NCBI GenBank assembly: GCA_023898385.1 | Contig: CP060220.1 | Span: 2,356,001 to 2,420,000 of the forward strand | Length of the DNA: 64,000 bases | Source: Pseudobdellovibrionaceae bacterium | Lineage (GTDB): Bacteria > Bdellovibrionota > Bdellovibrionia > Bdellovibrionales > UBA1609 | Direction of reading: 5' to 3' | Part shown: in pieces, positions 33,544 through 41,881 of the stretch | Layout: each line of letters begins with the position of its first letter | How positions within the stretch are numbered: the first letter of the stretch is position 1 | The notes under the pieces: generated by a model | What the model was told of the DNA's origin: nothing | Seen by the model: only the letters and a program-made list of their open reading frames with translations | Databases searched by the model: none | Position numbers and translations under genes: made by a program

Positions 33544-35244
33544 TTATTGACCCTTACAATCATAAATTTGATTGCGCGCACACAAGCTCTTATAGCTTTT
33601 TGAAACGCTTAACCAAATATTGCCTGTAACCTTACCAATACCGCCACCAGCCATACCGGCAAGCCCTCTGGCGCCTAATCGTGGATCTAATTTTTTACCC
33701 TTTTGACCGGGCAGATATTTACTTAAATTAAAGGGGTTGCCTAACATTTTACCCGAACCACCTCGTCCACCGTTTTGGCCAGAACTTGAAACATACCCCG
33801 AGCCTCCAGCAAAACTTCCGCCACCACCACTAGAGTAACGAACATTGCCATCCACTTTAGGACTACCAGCACCGCCACCTTGGCCCTCTGTGCCCGCACC
33901 ACCGCCGGCAGCACCGCCACCACCGGGCAGACCGCCACCAGAAGCTTCACCAGCTACTGCTTTGTTACCCTTAGCTCCGGGCCCGCCACCAGGCACGCCT
34001 TGCGTGAACAAATCACTATCAAAACCATTTAAACCATCACCAAGGCCGTCTTTATCTTCAACTCCACTGCGAGCATTCAAAGACCCTTGTGATGGTAATA
34101 TCCCTGCACAGGCGGGATCTTTGGCCGCATTCGGGCCAGAACAGTTACGACAAAGCGGATTTGATGCCTGAGCAGGATCATTACAATCGGGTTTACCGTA
34201 ATCAACGGAACCGGTGCTGCCAAGGCCCGCTACGCTGGCACTGGCATCGCTACATTGGTTGGATTGCGCGTAGGCTGTGAGGGCGTGAATGCCGAAGACG
34301 GCGGCTTTTTCAATGAAGTTATCAAGCTGTTCACACTTGGCCACGGCTTGCTTGCGAGCCCTCTCTTGCGCTGCCTCATCTCCGTCAAACTGCTGGTCGT
34401 TGCATGTCTGTACGCAGTCGTTTCGTAACTTCACACAGTATCCACCAGTGGCCGCATTAACTGCTGCAGTAAAAGCCGAGGCTTGAGACATGCGGTCACA
34501 CGCATTATTAAGGCCTCCGCTAGCACCATACATCGCGGTACCCACACCTAATAATGAATTTAACTTGCTCGCCGCTGCACTGTCGTCCATGCCAAAGTGC
34601 TTACCTAGGCAAAGAGTGGGGTTGGTGCAACAGTCTTTGGCTTCGTTGAAGGCTGTAGCACATTGACCGGCGGTTTCAGATGATCCGTTGCCTTCGCCGT
34701 CGTCACCGACCCTATTGGCACCCCTGCCGTTATCAGTAAACTCCAACCCACAGTCTACAGTGCCTTCGCCGCCATTATCGGTCACAAAAATTTGATCTTC
34801 TCCCATTTTACTTTTGCAGAATTGCCACTTCCGCATGGAATAGTCCGACAAACAATACTCGCCGACCTTGTCCTTGAATGAATAAGGCGTGTTGCCTGAA
34901 CACCCACTTCCTTGACCGCTACTAGTAGTACTAGCGTCGCTACCAAAACCTAATGCGTTCTTAATGCTGGTAAATGGATTACTGCCGCCTTGATCGTTAC
35001 TATCGCTGCCAATACCTAAATGCCAGTAGTCTTCCATGCCGCTATTATAACTACCACCATAAGTCTGCGACTGACTAGTATCACTGGCTGGAGCTCGATC
35101 ATATTCAGTTTCTGTGTATTGTTGGCTAGTGTTAGAGAAGCCAGAATCGAATCCGTCCCCCGCTAACCCCGGTAATGAAGCAAAAAATACACCCATGCAT
35201 CCTAACCACGAAAGAATGCCGAACATTGGCCGAAGATGACGCAT
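33544..35244 (-). CDS. Secreted Gly-rich, Cys-rich repeat protein
   Basis: The 566-residue protein has a signal peptide (FGILSWLGCMGVFFASLPGL, cleavage near LAG). A Ser/Thr-rich stretch follows, then a Cys-rich central domain with many paired cysteines (CCTNPTLC, CVQTCND, CRNCSG). A long Gly-rich low-complexity region lies at about 395-495. The mix of disulphide-rich and Gly-rich parts suggests an extracellular structural or adhesive protein. No family is recognised. It heads a two-gene unit with the next Gly-rich protein. The 200-base gap before it shows no clear promoter. Confidence 0.7.
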   Translation of the reverse strand: MRHLRPMFGILSWLGCMGVFFASLPGLAGDGFDSGFSNTSQQYTETEYDRAPASDTSQSQTYGGSYNSGMEDYWHLGIGSDSNDQGGSNPFTSIKNALGFGSDASTTSSGQGSGCSGNTPYSFKDKVGEYCLSDYSMRKWQFCKSKMGEDQIFVTDNGGEGTVDCGLEFTDNGRGANRVGDDGEGNGSSETAGQCATAFNEAKDCCTNPTLCLGKHFGMDDSAAASKLNSLLGVGTAMYGASGGLNNACDRMSQASAFTAAVNAATGGYCVKLRNDCVQTCNDQQFDGDEAAQERARKQAVAKCEQLDNFIEKAAVFGIHALTAYAQSNQCSDASASVAGLGSTGSVDYGKPDCNDPAQASNPLCRNCSGPNAAKDPACAGILPSQGSLNARSGVEDKDGLGDGLNGFDSDLFTQGVPGGGPGAKGNKAVAGEASGGGLPGGGGAAGGGAGTEGQGGGAGSPKVDGNVRYSSGGGGSFAGGSGYVSSSGQNGGRGGSGKMLGNPFNLSKYLPGQKGKKLDPRLGARGLAGMAGGGIGKVTGNIWLSVSKSYKSLCARNQIYDCKGQ

Positions 35245-35444
35245 ATAACCCTCCCCATTTCGGAAAATGTGTCACTGCTTCTCTAATTATCGACCAATTG
35301 CCAGTATCACTTTAGTACGTAATTGAAAAACTCACTTCGGAAACGGCAACGGTAACAAATCTGATGAGATTTCAGCTGCTTACCCTGCACCAGCGGATAA
35401 CATTTAGACATATCGGCAACATTATGACAACTATTTGCTTATTG

Positions 35445-36596
35445 TTACTTTGCCGATGCAAGGTCTTTACCTCGCAGGAAATGGGCATAACTTTCGATTT
35501 CACTGGCTCGATCAATCTCATCCTTTAAGGCCACTTCTGAATTGGCTTTTTGCCCATCCAAGGGCACGGCATAGTTCTCGTTGTACCCTGGTTTGTATGG
35601 GGCATATCTCATGACTTTTTCTTTATCGTGCTTGCCTTTTGAGCCTGAATACTGAGAATTTTGATCGGCATTATGCAAATACATGAGAAAGCATCCATCA
35701 TAGCCGGACTGAGGTTTAAAACAACCTACCATAGGCGCACCCGAATCTCCCGCTTTAGCAGGACAGTTGTGTTTTGTGACTCCGTCCCATGTCATACCCT
35801 TTTCGGCGGCGAACGGCTGGCAGTTTTTGGCATTTATTTTTATTGATTGATTATCCCGATCAAAAACTGGGAGAGTAAATTCAACCAAACCTTCACGATA
35901 CAACCTTTTAATTTTCTCTTCTGCCAGAACCCCTTTTCCAACTAATTCATCACCAGTTATCTGTTTACGCCCTTTTACGATGGCAACCGCCCAATCCGAC
36001 TGCCCGAGTCCAAGTTGTGTCGGACACGTAGTACCTTCAGAAAACGGCTCTAGCACTCCAGCATAATTGCCCTCGAAGTCATAAATCGTCCGCTCATGCC
36101 TCGGGTATAAATTGCAGTTTTCATCATAAAGCACGTGGGCATTTGTCACAAAAACCTCAGAATCTCTGGTTTCATACTGTTGCAATTTCGCCGTAGCTAA
36201 CGTCGCGATCCCATAATTTTTCAACTTCCCGTTATTCAACTTTTTGCCGACCACAAAAACCCGTTGCCGCACCCATTTTAGATCTCTGGGTACATCTTTT
36301 AGAACTTCGCTTTCTTTCCCGTAATAATGGCTCTTAATAAACTGCCAATCTTTCATTTCTTCGTGTGGGGGGCGGTTGCCGCAGGCACCGCTTGAGCAAA
36401 AGCCGATGGCGGCTTCGGTGTCTTCTCCGCCCATTTTTACGAAATCGCTTTCGTCGTAGGACATGTTGGGGTCCACTACGCAGTCGCCGTATTTTAAGCA
36501 TTTGTCGCTGAGTCGGGCTTCAGCCGGTAGGCCCATGAGGGCTAAAAGTAGCAGTGTGAGGAGGTTTAGTTTTTGTGATCCGATATTGCGTTTCAT
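35445..36596 (-). CDS. Secreted trypsin-like serine protease
   Basis: The 383-residue protein has a signal peptide (LLTLLLLALMGLPAEA) and a chymotrypsin-fold catalytic triad: His154 (VTNAHVL), Asp201 (GQSDWAVAIV) and Ser285 (CPAKAGDSGAPMVGC). Cysteine pairs around the active site fit an extracellular enzyme. A 100-residue N-terminal region before the protease domain may be a propeptide. It is probably secreted to degrade prey or environmental proteins. It stands alone, with a separate promoter from the Gly-rich proteins downstream. Confidence 0.82.
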   Translation of the reverse strand: MKRNIGSQKLNLLTLLLLALMGLPAEARLSDKCLKYGDCVVDPNMSYDESDFVKMGGEDTEAAIGFCSSGACGNRPPHEEMKDWQFIKSHYYGKESEVLKDVPRDLKWVRQRVFVVGKKLNNGKLKNYGIATLATAKLQQYETRDSEVFVTNAHVLYDENCNLYPRHERTIYDFEGNYAGVLEPFSEGTTCPTQLGLGQSDWAVAIVKGRKQITGDELVGKGVLAEEKIKRLYREGLVEFTLPVFDRDNQSIKINAKNCQPFAAEKGMTWDGVTKHNCPAKAGDSGAPMVGCFKPQSGYDGCFLMYLHNADQNSQYSGSKGKHDKEKVMRYAPYKPGYNENYAVPLDGQKANSEVALKDEIDRASEIESYAHFLRGKDLASAK

Positions 36597-37172
36597 GGCT
36601 TGAATCCTTGTTGGGTTTTCTGCCGTCTTCTAAACAATTTGTAGTTATATATAGCTAGTTTCGTGCCATAGGCAACAGGGCTGTAACCCCCCGTAATTTC
36701 AGCAGAACTGCATATGGCCAAGGGCGCCATGTATATTCGTAAAATTGTCGAAAATATTTGCAGGGAGTGGTTCAAATCGCAACACTCCCGCTAGACTCCC
36801 GTCTGGGCGCTGGACTAGGGGCCATCGCCTACGGTTTTTCAGCCTTTCCGGCTGTCTAAATTGTGACACTTTAACCAGCCGAAAATGGCCGGCCGACGGC
36901 CAAGCAGACTTAAAGCTTGTCCCAATCTGACATGAACCCCGTTCATTTAATCTTATTAAGCCCCCACCAGAGGCGGATCTACAGTCCGAAATCGCGGACC
37001 AATATTCTGGACACGCCTATTTCATTTCGATTAGGTTTTCGTCACTACTCGGAAAGAAATTCAAATATTACTTATACTCACGCGTAATTCGAACTTGTAC
37101 TGGCCTATTTTCCCTGCCTTCTGGGCACCCAACTTGCAACATGTCGACAACACCTAAGTTAGGAGCGATATC
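36597..37172. other. Intergenic region between protease and cassette 3
   Basis: These 576 bases hold the divergent promoters of the protease (minus) and cassette 3 (plus). Small GC-rich inverted repeats such as GGCCGGCCGACGGCC (36888-36902) are present. I see no gene here. The base composition drops sharply toward AT near 37050, where the cassette begins. Confidence 0.5.
37124..37138 (+). promoter_or_regulatory. Sigma-54 promoter of cassette 3
   Basis: GGCAC-CCAAC-TTGCA matches the -24/-12 consensus exactly in both boxes, with GG-N10-GC spacing. The expected start is near 37150. The first gene begins at 37173 with AGGAG 8 nt upstream. Confidence 0.8.
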
Positions 37173-37415
37173 ATGAAAAAAATATTACTTTGGATTTTGG
37201 CAATTTTTGGCACATTTGGGCTGTCTTCCATAGCTGGCCACAAAACAAAAATCACTCTAATTGAACTTTTGGTTAGTAATAAAATTTATGATCAACCCAA
37301 CGCCAAACAGTACGCTGACACCCTTACGCCTGCTGAAATTCAAGAAATGGTTGAAGTCATTAAATCAGACAATATAAGGCACTTTGCCGGGCCAGTCGAG
37401 TGGACTGTGAAATAG
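37173..37415 (+). CDS. Small secreted protein, candidate precursor peptide of cassette 3
   Basis: The 80-residue protein has a signal peptide (MKKILLWILAIFGTFGLSSI, cleavage near IAG) and a mature part of about 58 residues with an amphipathic helix (TPAEIQEMVEVIK). It ends FAGPVEWTVK. The ribosome site is AGGAG. It is the first gene of a five-gene operon, directly before a radical SAM enzyme, so I propose it is the substrate. The Pro-x-Glu-Trp near the end recalls the NKIEW end of the cassette 2 peptide, a weak but notable match. Confidence 0.6.
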   Translation: MKKILLWILAIFGTFGLSSIAGHKTKITLIELLVSNKIYDQPNAKQYADTLTPAEIQEMVEVIKSDNIRHFAGPVEWTVK

Positions 37416-37429
37416 TCAAGTCAAGGCAC

Positions 37430-38275
37430 ATGCATCTCAATATAGTGCTGGGCTACAAGTGTAATTTTTTTTGTAGCCATTGCGCTAATAATTCTGGGCT
37501 AAAGCCCTCGGCTCCAGACATTTCTGACAAAGAAATTGAAATGCTATCTGCAACAATTAATAAGCATCGGCCCAAACACATCTTGTTTTCTGGAGGAGAA
37601 CCCTCTCTCTATATTGACAAAATAAATGCAATTTTAGGTAAAATTCATGATCTTCATAACACAAGAGTATCTATTGTGACAAATGGAAGTTGGGCGGCCG
37701 ATGAAGAGAAAACTAAAGTGTTTTTTGAGTCGTTGCTTAAAGTTTCTGATGTTACCGTTTCCTACGACAAATTTCATCGCACAAAAACCTCAGTGAATAG
37801 CTTGGTAAATATTAAAAATTACTGCCTGGGCAAAGCAATCGGCCTCAATGTTTCAATGTCTATTTCAGACATGAAGCAAATAGCTGAAGCAAAACAAATA
37901 ATGAATGACATTGATCTGCCTATTCAATTTCAAAAAGTAATTAAATCAGGCAGAGCGCTAGACAATAATTTGGCTTTCAAATACTTTTCTTTTGATACCG
38001 AGATCCTAAGCAAAAAATGTCCATCTGAGGGGCGAATTTCGTTTCTTCCGGGGAATGGATTTTCTACGTGTTGCTCGTCTTTAGTTTTTAACCACAAGGA
38101 TAACGATTACACACACAACACTCTCGAGGAGCATCTGAACAGTGAATTTTACAAAGATCAGTCATCTAAAACCTTCGGCGAACTAATACGTAAATTTAAT
38201 ATCGAAAATTACGACAACGTCCCTGGTAACTCTCTGGAGTGTGGCATTTGTGAATATATTTATAAAACTAAATAG
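37430..38275 (+). CDS. Radical SAM enzyme of cassette 3
   Basis: The 281-residue enzyme has the cluster motif CNFFCSHC (Cys11, 15, 18) and the SAM motif LFSGGEPS, then TNGSW. C-terminal cysteines (CPSEG, STCCSS, ECGICEY) may hold an auxiliary cluster. It is only distantly like the cassette 1 enzyme. I use the ATG at 37430 (AAGG just upstream, 14 nt after the peptide stop). A GTG at 37400 would overlap the peptide gene. Composition is markedly AT-rich compared with the flanks, suggesting acquisition from elsewhere. Peptide modification is inferred from context. Confidence 0.8.
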   Translation: MHLNIVLGYKCNFFCSHCANNSGLKPSAPDISDKEIEMLSATINKHRPKHILFSGGEPSLYIDKINAILGKIHDLHNTRVSIVTNGSWAADEEKTKVFFESLLKVSDVTVSYDKFHRTKTSVNSLVNIKNYCLGKAIGLNVSMSISDMKQIAEAKQIMNDIDLPIQFQKVIKSGRALDNNLAFKYFSFDTEILSKKCPSEGRISFLPGNGFSTCCSSLVFNHKDNDYTHNTLEEHLNSEFYKDQSSKTFGELIRKFNIENYDNVPGNSLECGICEYIYKTK

Positions 38276-38975
38276 ATATTTTTATGCGATTCTTTTTATA
38301 ACTTTACCTGCTGGCGCTAGCTGCAAAAATAAATTGCGAACCTATGACCGCAATGGAGACTACCACATGGAAGCACTTTTAGAATTGAAAACGCTCATTG
38401 CAGCCGAAAAACAGAGGGGAAAATCACTTGTACCCGCTACTGACATAAGAACAAAGGACGTAATATACTTAAACCAGAACAACGACAAATTTCAAATCGA
38501 AAAAGTTGGCATGGAATTAAAAAAAGCAGACTTGCCGAACTATCCTTTACCGGACGGGCAAGAAATTAAAAAAATAGGCACCGAGGAGGCAAAACAATTA
38601 ACTCGATACACCCTACGCCAATCTTCGCATAGAAATTCTGAATTCATGAATGAAGAGCAACTCTCTACCTATGAAAAAACATTGTTGGCTGCTGTAGAAC
38701 AAGGCGATTGCTATAAAATCGAAAAAGGTCGTGTTTTGCTAAGATTTGCAATATTGCGCCCCTTTGTTTTAGAAAACGATCCGCGAACTCTAGTTTCGTG
38801 GATTTGGTCCAACCCATCGGAGCCCAACAAACAACTTACTGATACTTTTTTGTCAACAGCTCTGGGGAATCAAGATCGCGAATCGATCGTAGCCTCTGTC
38901 CACCTTAGTAATGCGTCGTCAATCGCACTATTCGAAAGATTGGGATTCTCAATAAAATGGCTCTTTTTAAAGTAG
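38250..38975 (+). CDS. GNAT-like protein with unusual N-terminus (cassette 3)
   Basis: The C-terminal end carries the GNAT acetyl-CoA motif pattern (SIVASVHLSNASSIALFERL, then GFS), as in N-acetyltransferases. I use the GTG at 38250, which has GGAG 10 nt upstream and overlaps the radical SAM gene. This start gives a signal-like N-terminus ending AGASC, which would export the protein, odd for an acetyl-CoA enzyme. The ATG at 38367 (TGGAG upstream) would give a 202-residue cytoplasmic form and may be the true start. Acetylation of the peptide or a self-resistance role are both possible. Confidence 0.55.
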   Translation: MNIFIKLNRYFYAILFITLPAGASCKNKLRTYDRNGDYHMEALLELKTLIAAEKQRGKSLVPATDIRTKDVIYLNQNNDKFQIEKVGMELKKADLPNYPLPDGQEIKKIGTEEAKQLTRYTLRQSSHRNSEFMNEEQLSTYEKTLLAAVEQGDCYKIEKGRVLLRFAILRPFVLENDPRTLVSWIWSNPSEPNKQLTDTFLSTALGNQDRESIVASVHLSNASSIALFERLGFSIKWLFLK

Positions 38976-40363
38976 TTATCAAAGCTTTAATTCTTTCGGT
39001 TTCTGTCGGCTGCGGCGCCAAAAATAGGCCCCTCCAAGAGTGGAATGTTTTGACCCCCGGAGTACCGACTAGAGTGAGCCCAGATTTTAAGCACAGCCTT
39101 CTTACCTCCTATATTCTGAAACAAACTCACAAGCCAATTTTTGAGTATAATAGTGAAAAAGGATACGAGTCGCAAATTCTAGACAAATGGTCTAGAGACT
39201 TAAACTATAAACACTTTCAATTTTGTATATATGAACCAAAGACACTTGCCGAAGATTCTTATTTTGATGTGAATAAATTAGAACTTTTTCTAAATCATTT
39301 TTTCAAGATGGAACATCTAAAACCTTTTATAGAAAGAAATAACAAAAACTGCTTGAAGCTCACTTTTTCCCACTCAATGAGGAATATATTTACCCTACTA
39401 TCACAAAGAGAGCATATGCCATCATTTCCCGGTGGCCAAAACTGGGAAAACGGCCTGGGACCATTCACTATTCAAAGTATGACAGATGAAATTGTCGTTT
39501 TGACAAAAAAGGGGCCAACTAGCTCTGGCATAAAAAGAATTAATTTTGTTAATTCTAATAGCAGAACAGTCGATTCATTTATCGATAGAATTGACGATTT
39601 TAACCTCGCGCCCTCTGGCTGGGTGAAGCGATTTGATTTATCGAGGTTTAATAGATTCAATACTCAGCAGCTAAAAATTTCTGCCATAGTGTTAAATATT
39701 GATGACAAAGAGGCCCGTCGGATAATCTTTGATTGTTTTCCCATTGAAGAATTTCGCAATGCCATGAATCCTGAGACCAAGGCATTTGTAAACATCAAGT
39801 CCATTTTTCCCCTTGGAATACCTGGGGCACAATTGGGCTTGATTGCCCGAAAGTGTTCGAAAACTAAAATCAAACAGAAACCTCTGCGCTTCGTTCTGTG
39901 GCACGGCGACCATGAGAGCCGCATTGTAAGTATTGTTAAACATCTAAGTGAAAAGACAGGGATCCGCATTGAGGTGGACTTTTTGCCTTTCAACAAACTC
40001 AATGAACTAATATACCAAAACCAAAGTGGTTACGATCTGATACCTATTAAAATTGATACAAAAAGAAAACTTCATTCCCCGTTTTTTGAAGCATTTATTG
40101 ATCCTCGAAAGCTGATTACAAATCAAAAAGTTCCTGGGGTGCTGTCTACATACGAAAAACTATTAGCGTTGGAACGGTCTGGGCAAAGTTCAACATCATT
40201 GGCAAAAATATTAGAACATAAGCTATTAGACGAGAGTTTAATTTTACCTCTTTACCAAGTCACAAAAGAAATTTTTTATCCAAAAAACATTACTGGATTG
40301 ATGATTGGCGATGATTTTTTAGATTTTCCTGAAATTTCGAGAATCGAGAAAACGAATGATTAA
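38957..40363 (+). CDS. Divergent family-5 binding lipoprotein (cassette 3)
   Basis: The 468-residue protein begins with a lipoprotein-like signal (LILSVSVGC, Cys19). The body follows the family-5 binding-protein layout (SYILKQTHKPIFEY at the front, then a late FVLWHGDHESRIVSIVKHL strand and ESLILPLYQV near the end). It is far diverged and shorter than typical OppA proteins. It overlaps the GNAT gene by 19 nt and the kinase by 8 nt. A lipid-anchored binding protein could hold its ligand near the inner-membrane kinase. No transporter subunits are encoded nearby. Confidence 0.68.
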   Translation: MALFKVVIKALILSVSVGCGAKNRPLQEWNVLTPGVPTRVSPDFKHSLLTSYILKQTHKPIFEYNSEKGYESQILDKWSRDLNYKHFQFCIYEPKTLAEDSYFDVNKLELFLNHFFKMEHLKPFIERNNKNCLKLTFSHSMRNIFTLLSQREHMPSFPGGQNWENGLGPFTIQSMTDEIVVLTKKGPTSSGIKRINFVNSNSRTVDSFIDRIDDFNLAPSGWVKRFDLSRFNRFNTQQLKISAIVLNIDDKEARRIIFDCFPIEEFRNAMNPETKAFVNIKSIFPLGIPGAQLGLIARKCSKTKIKQKPLRFVLWHGDHESRIVSIVKHLSEKTGIRIEVDFLPFNKLNELIYQNQSGYDLIPIKIDTKRKLHSPFFEAFIDPRKLITNQKVPGVLSTYEKLLALERSGQSSTSLAKILEHKLLDESLILPLYQVTKEIFYPKNITGLMIGDDFLDFPEISRIEKTND

Positions 40364-41675
40364 GCACTTTTACAAACCACTTTTTATGTCGGGGTTGATC
40401 GCTACTTTGCTAGTAAGTATTTATCACTTAGCCCTTTTCAAAGTCGAGACCTTACACGCAAAAAGCTTATTAAGAAACAATATTCAAAAACTGGCCGCAG
40501 ATTTTGACGAGGCCTTATTCACACAAAACCTTCAACACCTCAAATCGCTTTTGTTTAAGGTAAATTTAGATAGTTTTGATAAACTAGAAATCACATTGCC
40601 TTTTGAGCAAATGGGAACAACTAGTTTTACCATAGGGAGAGAAGTTCCCGACCCCTTCGGACACATTGTGTCCGAACACCGTGTTTTTTTCAATGGTTTA
40701 GAATTAGCCACTATACACGCTGCTGTGTCTACACAAAATTTTCACGGACTTTTGTTGAGTAAATACTCGCTGACTTATTTGCTATTATTTATAATTTTCA
40801 TTTTTTTCTCGTTCTCACTTCAGGCAATGCCTCTTTTTTCACTCATACGTTTCAATGACTGGTTCAACAAAAAACTAGATCACTTCTGCCCGGAATCACC
40901 CAAGACAAATCTATTGATCGCGGAAATAAGGGGCCTCGAAAAAAATGGATCAATAGTCAATGACACAAAAATTAAGTTTTTAAAGAAGCTTCTCGAAATC
41001 ATACGGTTGGAAACCAAGATTGCCGAAAGTAAGACTCAGGCTCAGATTGCTCGAAGACTGGCTCATGATATCCGAAGCCCCCTATCCGCAATCAATGTCG
41101 TTGGTCAAAGCTTGCCTGAAAACTTTAAGGGCAGAGAACTTTTAATAGAAGCTTCATCCAGAATTAATGAAATTAGTAACGATATTCTAGACAAGAGCAG
41201 AAGCAGCATTGAAACGGCAGCGTCCGTGGTGGCTGACCTCTCTATGATTGTAGCTTCAATACAGAAAATCATAAATGAAAAAACAGCAGCTTACCCCAAC
41301 CTCAATATTGATTTTTCTGTAGAAAATGTTGCCTCTGGACTTTCTCAAACAAAAAAAATAATTCCAAGTGAATTCGAAAGGGCGTTATCGAATCTTCTTC
41401 AAAATTCTATTGAAGCAACGGAAGAGTGTGTTAGTCCCCGCGTGTGGATGTCATTAAAAACACGTGATAACCGTGTCGAATTGAAAATTGAGGATAACGG
41501 GCCCGGGATTCCCGATGAAATTCGTTTAACTAATGGATCGAGGCCAGTCACGATGGGAAAATCTAATGGGAACGGGCTTGGTCTAATCAGCGCTTTCGAT
41601 TTTGCAAAAAAGCACGACGGAAAATTGGAAATACTAAATCCAGCTGTGGGCGCTGGACTTTTGTTGGTTTTTTAG
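40356..41675 (+). CDS. Sensor histidine kinase of cassette 3
   Basis: The 439-residue kinase has membrane helices at about 10-28 and 138-158 around a 110-residue periplasmic domain. The acceptor motif is RLAHDIRSPLSA (His237), and the ATPase boxes are NLLQNSIEA, DNGPGIPD and GNGLGL. The HDIRSPLS motif is shared with kinase 1, suggesting both phosphorylate related partners. It is the last gene of cassette 3 and is followed by an intrinsic terminator. No response regulator is encoded in the window; it could feed a sigma-54 activator elsewhere. Confidence 0.88.
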   Translation: MIKHFYKPLFMSGLIATLLVSIYHLALFKVETLHAKSLLRNNIQKLAADFDEALFTQNLQHLKSLLFKVNLDSFDKLEITLPFEQMGTTSFTIGREVPDPFGHIVSEHRVFFNGLELATIHAAVSTQNFHGLLLSKYSLTYLLLFIIFIFFSFSLQAMPLFSLIRFNDWFNKKLDHFCPESPKTNLLIAEIRGLEKNGSIVNDTKIKFLKKLLEIIRLETKIAESKTQAQIARRLAHDIRSPLSAINVVGQSLPENFKGRELLIEASSRINEISNDILDKSRSSIETAASVVADLSMIVASIQKIINEKTAAYPNLNIDFSVENVASGLSQTKKIIPSEFERALSNLLQNSIEATEECVSPRVWMSLKTRDNRVELKIEDNGPGIPDEIRLTNGSRPVTMGKSNGNGLGLISAFDFAKKHDGKLEILNPAVGAGLLLVF

Positions 41676-41769
41676 TTCTAAATTTTGAATGTTAATATGG
41701 CTTTCAGGCTTTTCCATTGAGATCGTTTTCCAACTTATGACTACCTAGGGTTTGAATCGGTACGTAGCT

Positions 41770-41790
41770 AGGGGCTTCTCCCCTTTTTTT
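41770..41790 (+). terminator. Intrinsic terminator of cassette 3
   Basis: AGGGG and CCCCT form a 5-pair stem with a CTTCT loop, directly followed by seven Ts. Outer TACGT bases could extend it. It lies 95 nt after the kinase stop. Confidence 0.7.
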
Positions 41791-41881
41791 ACGTGGATTT
41801 TGCTTTTCACACCATACGTCAAATCTTGGGCCAACCGCCGGCCATAGCGACTGAAGTCGTTTTAGAAATTGATAGATAGGC

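Noticed and set aside
36888..36902. GC-rich inverted repeat as a terminator or attachment site
   Set aside because: No T-run, no recombinase gene nearby, and no duplicated copy was found.
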